Shown in pieces: positions 30,025 through 33,016 of a stretch of DNA of 33,016 bases. The first letter of the stretch is position 1. The number at the start of each line of letters is the position of its first letter. The translations under genes and the position numbers were made by a program. Under the pieces are notes generated by a model that saw only the letters and a list, made by a program, of their open reading frames with translations, made no database searches and was not told the DNA's origin. The DNA is from JBMOLL01 sp049325415. GTDB lineage: Bacteria; Bacteroidota; Bacteroidia; Bacteroidales; GCA-2748055. The stretch covers positions 1-33,016 of the forward strand of contig JBMOLL010000126.1 in the NCBI GenBank assembly GCA_049325415.1, in the 5' to 3' direction.

Positions 30025-33016
30025 ATGTCACGTATTACTTCGCATCCTATACTCACTGTTCCCGATAACGGGACCACAACCTTTGTTTTTGAAGGCAGGG
30101 AAGTTAAAGCCCTCCGCCATTTCACCATTGCTGCTGCCCTTCACCAGGCCGGCTACCCGGTCCATTCCCACTCTCTTGATAACCGGAAGAGGTCGCTCGA
30201 ATGCGGGATCGGCAAATGCGGTGCCTGCGAAATGCTGGTCGACGGGGAGATAAAAAGGATCTGCATCACCACTGCCGACGGTGTAAAAGAGGTTCGCGAA
30301 GTACCCCGGGATTACATTCCTGCCAGTGACAATGAACAAAAGGCAGCCTCACCACAGCATCAGCTTATCCGGACCACGGTAGCCATTATCGGTGCCGGAC
30401 CCGCAGGGCTTGCCGCCAGGGAAGAGCTGAGGAAGAACGGGACCGACTGCCTGGTGATCGATGCCAACGCCACCATTGGCGGTCAGTTCCTGATGCAGAC
30501 CCACCAGTTCTTCTTCTTCGAAAAGGAAAAGGTCTTCGGGGGGATGCGGGGCTTTGACATTGCCCGGACCCTGGCCGGGGAAGATCAGGAGGGGATCCTG
30601 CTGAACTGCACCGTGTGGGACATCCTTGATGGCCGGAAACTCGCCGTGAAGAACCTGGTAACGGAGGAAATATTCTTTATCGTGGCCGATTACCTGGTGA
30701 TTGCTACCGGGGCTGTACCTTTTATGCCGGTATTCGAGAATGATGACCTGCCAGGGGTATATACCGCTGCCGTTGTGCAGAAAATGATGAACCAGGAGTT
30801 TACCCTGCTGGGAAAAAATATACTTACGGTCGGTGCCGGAAACATCGGTTACCTGACCTCCTATCAGCTGATACAGGCAGGAGCCCGGGTAAAAGCCATT
30901 ATTGAGGCACAGCCCTTTGAAGGAGGCTTCCCGGTGCAGGCCAACCGCGTGAGAAGGCTGGGTATCCCCATACTCACAGGCAAAACGCTGGTAAAAGCCA
31001 TCTCCAATGAAGCGGGCGACGGTATCACCGGAGCCATTATTGCCGATTCGGTCGATTTCAAACCGGTTCCCGGGACAGAACAACTGATCGACGGGATTGA
31101 TGCCATTAATATCTGTACAGGACTGGTGCCCGACGATCTCCTCCTGACCAAGGGCAAGGAGATCTTTGGCCGTCACGTCTGGGGTGCCGGTGATGCGGTA
31201 CGTATCGGTGAAGGGACCTCGGCTGTTCTGAGGGGACGGCAGGTAGCCTATGAAATCATGGAAGAGGCAGGGCGAAAATATCCCTACGGGTCTTACCTGG
31301 AGATTTCGAAAGAATATATTGATTCCCAGCAACATCCCCTGCGGGTATTGCAGGAACCGCAGGTACCTGTAACAGAAAGACAGGCCGACCGGCCCTTTGT
31401 ACTGCTTGACTGCCTGTACGGCTTTGCCTGCAATCCATGCACCTTTGCCTGTCCGCATGGCGCCATCACCAAACAATCGACTTCATCGGTCCCGGTAGTC
31501 GATTACGATAAATGTACCGGCTGCATGCAGTGTGTGCATCAGTGCCCGGGCCTGGCAATTTTTGGCTACAATCCGAAAAAGAACTGGCTGTTCCTGCCTT
31601 ACGAGTATGAAATAGAGCAGTCGCTCACCCTCTCTCCGTCTGCCGAAGCCTTTGGCGAAGGCAGACCGTCTGCCGAAGCCTCCGGCGAAGGCGGACCGTA
31701 CGTCATCCTGGTCGACAACAACGGAACTCCCCTCGGCACCGGCCTTATTGAAAAACTGCTGCTCAAGCCTAATAAAACCAATGTAGCACGCATACGTGCC
31801 ATTGATCTTCATGGAGAAGAGCTGCTGAAAGTCAGGGGTTTTATTCCTGAAAACCGCAGGCCACAGGCCCTTGAGCTGAAGGAAACCAGCGAAAAAGCGC
31901 GTTTGGAAGATACCTATGTCTGCCACTGCGACGATGTGCAACTGGACGAAATCATGGAAGAAATAGGAGAAAGGAAGTACATCAGTATCGACGAGATCAA
32001 ACATACTACCCGTCTGGGCATGGGTGCCTGCCGGGGTAAGCGCTGTACGAGACGACTTAAAACCGTGGTAGCCGGAATGGGCATCAGCATTGTCGGAGAG
32101 CCCACACCCCGCGGACCCATGAGCAACCAGGTCACCCTGGGCGATTTACTGGTATCTGACGAAGCACCGTCTCTGCCAACGAACGACAAATCCCCCGACC
32201 CTGCCTCCTCTCCCTCAGTACACCTTACCCATTTTTCGCGGAATATCAAACAGCTCACGGTGCCCTCACTTGTCGCCGGCGGAGGCATTGCAGGCTCATC
32301 GCTTTTCCGTTACCTGTCGGAAGCGGGATTGAAACCCTTGATGATCAATTACGGGCATGGAGCATCCTGGCGCAATATCGCCGGAGGACGTCCGGCATTT
32401 TCCGTTCCGGAACTGGCCGAAATTGCCACGAACAACCTGCACCTGTTTGAAGCTTTACAAAAAGTCAGAAATATCGATTTCAGAAAAATCAACTATGTAA
32501 ATTTTGCCCACGATGAGGAAAGCTACCGGAGCCTGGAAGCATCGATGAGCTGGCAGGATGCCTACATAGTGGAGCAGAAAGACTTCGGCAGGGAGATCTC
32601 CCCCTACTTCAACAGTAAAAACACGACGTACCGGGCAGCCCTGATAACCCGTGACTGCTGGCAGGCCACTCCCGGAAAAACCATTGACACCCTCCGCCAT
32701 ATCGGCATCAACCATGGCGGGATGATCGAGGAAGACTGCAGGTTGCTGGATCTTTTTGGGCAGAGTGGGCACGTAACCCTCACCGTTAAGAACCACGACT
32801 CCAGTTTCACCGAATACCATACCGATTTGTTTATCAACGCCCTGGGACCTGAAGCAAACTATTTTGCCAAACAGGCCGGCTACGATCTGGGCCTGTACCC
32901 GGTGAAACATCAGGCTTTTATTACGCGAAGAATGCCCTGGATGGGGGTGAACGGCAATCCGCTGGGTATGCTGATCGATCGAAGGAAATACAAAGGTTTC
33001 GTAGCGGTTTACGGCC
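30025..33016 (+). CDS. Multi-cofactor flavoprotein dehydrogenase, HcnABC/SoxABDG-like fusion (3' partial)
   Basis: Open from the ATG at 30025 to the window end, 997 codons without a stop; an in-frame TAA at 29983 fixes the start. Modules: [2Fe-2S] domain (C60, C65, C68, C80); FAD/NAD(P) oxidoreductase with VAIIGAGPAG (119-128) and GAGNIG (270-275); a ferredoxin-like cluster with C469, C472, C476-P and complete C497-C500-C503-C507-P; a linker (533-558) made by a duplicated palindromic repeat; a BFD-like [2Fe-2S] domain (C633, C635, C669, C674); and a second FAD domain of the DAO fold with VAGGGIAG (750-757). These parts are separate subunits in hydrogen cyanide synthase, opine oxidase, sarcosine oxidase and D-hydroxyproline dehydrogenase. 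It should oxidise an amine or imino acid and pass electrons on; the substrate is not readable. Unrelated to the polysaccharide genes. Confidence 0.88.
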   Translation, partial: MSRITSHPILTVPDNGTTTFVFEGREVKALRHFTIAAALHQAGYPVHSHSLDNRKRSLECGIGKCGACEMLVDGEIKRICITTADGVKEVREVPRDYIPASDNEQKAASPQHQLIRTTVAIIGAGPAGLAAREELRKNGTDCLVIDANATIGGQFLMQTHQFFFFEKEKVFGGMRGFDIARTLAGEDQEGILLNCTVWDILDGRKLAVKNLVTEEIFFIVADYLVIATGAVPFMPVFENDDLPGVYTAAVVQKMMNQEFTLLGKNILTVGAGNIGYLTSYQLIQAGARVKAIIEAQPFEGGFPVQANRVRRLGIPILTGKTLVKAISNEAGDGITGAIIADSVDFKPVPGTEQLIDGIDAINICTGLVPDDLLLTKGKEIFGRHVWGAGDAVRIGEGTSAVLRGRQVAYEIMEEAGRKYPYGSYLEISKEYIDSQQHPLRVLQEPQVPVTERQADRPFVLLDCLYGFACNPCTFACPHGAITKQSTSSVPVVDYDKCTGCMQCVHQCPGLAIFGYNPKKNWLFLPYEYEIEQSLTLSPSAEAFGEGRPSAEASGEGGPYVILVDNNGTPLGTGLIEKLLLKPNKTNVARIRAIDLHGEELLKVRGFIPENRRPQALELKETSEKARLEDTYVCHCDDVQLDEIMEEIGERKYISIDEIKHTTRLGMGACRGKRCTRRLKTVVAGMGISIVGEPTPRGPMSNQVTLGDLLVSDEAPSLPTNDKSPDPASSPSVHLTHFSRNIKQLTVPSLVAGGGIAGSSLFRYLSEAGLKPLMINYGHGASWRNIAGGRPAFSVPELAEIATNNLHLFEALQKVRNIDFRKINYVNFAHDEESYRSLEASMSWQDAYIVEQKDFGREISPYFNSKNTTYRAALITRDCWQATPGKTIDTLRHIGINHGGMIEEDCRLLDLFGQSGHVTLTVKNHDSSFTEYHTDLFINALGPEANYFAKQAGYDLGLYPVKHQAFITRRMPWMGVNGNPLGMLIDRRKYKGFVAVYG
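31636..31695. repeat. Duplicated 30-bp palindromic repeat inside a coding region
   Basis: Two adjacent 30-bp copies (31636-31665 and 31666-31695), matching at all but a few positions, each an imperfect hairpin: TCTGCC and GGCAGA arms in the first copy, an unpaired GAA/GAA, then GCC and GGC around a 3-nt loop. In frame they encode PSAEAFGEGR and PSAEASGEGG between two iron-sulfur modules of the flavoprotein. It resembles REP-like elements that spread in genomes and are tolerated in linkers. Confidence 0.8.

Overview
The window looks like part of a Bacteroidota (Bacteroidales-like) chromosome of mixed, mostly moderate GC content. The signs are an exopolysaccharide/capsule locus of Bacteroidota type (BY-kinase with a tyrosine tail, Wza-like export protein, Wzi outer-membrane protein, Wzx, Wzy, MBOAT), A/T-rich leaders with few Shine-Dalgarno sites, several TAnnTTTG-like -7 promoter elements, and the short dispersed repeats common in such genomes. 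No rRNA, tRNA, CRISPR array, integrase or transposase was found.

Layout. 51-407 (-) is a solitary four-helix-bundle (IVP/S23/Avd-like) gene between two C-rich repeat tracts of opposite orientation. 550-19660 (+) is one long, tightly packed run of genes, many with 4-8 nt overlaps: DegT aminotransferase, methyltransferase, hexapeptide acyltransferase, Wzx flippase, GT2, MBOAT, SGNH-like protein, Wzy-like polymerase, GNAT, FemAB-like transferase, polysaccharide deacetylase, GT2, asparagine-synthetase-like protein, ATP-grasp, GT4, second ATP-grasp, phosphatidylserine-decarboxylase-like protein and DUF354. 19726-21126 adds a second deacetylase-like gene and a DUF2809 membrane protein. 21332-25911 holds a small secreted or anchored peptide gene and the assembly/export set: BY-kinase, SLBB-LCP fusion and Wza-like protein. 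On the minus strand lie Wzi (25930-27588) and the initiating sugar phosphotransferase (28171-29694), separated by a ~103-bp tandem repeat. A divergent gene at 30025 runs off the window end: a >997-codon multi-cofactor flavoprotein that fuses modules usually found as separate HcnABC/SoxABDG-type subunits.

How the genes fit together. The phosphotransferase would load the first sugar-phosphate on undecaprenyl phosphate; the GT2, GT4 and possibly DUF354 proteins extend it; Wzx flips it, Wzy polymerises it, and the kinase, Wza-like and Wzi proteins control and export it. The unusual part is the middle block (about 9.4-18.7 kb), where GNAT, FemAB, deacetylase, AsnB-like, two ATP-grasp and a PSD-type decarboxylase sit in one transcription unit. 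That points to a polysaccharide or lipid-linked glycan decorated with amino-acid-derived groups. It resembles the accessory genes of exosortase/PEP-CTERM EPS loci, but no exosortase is visible here.

Regulation. Two promoter-like blocks, upstream of the small peptide gene and of the kinase gene, share a 14-bp identical box and a -7-like box at exactly the same spacing. A related CAGGT element occurs as a 21-bp-phased direct repeat upstream of the divergently placed phosphotransferase gene, which suggests common control.
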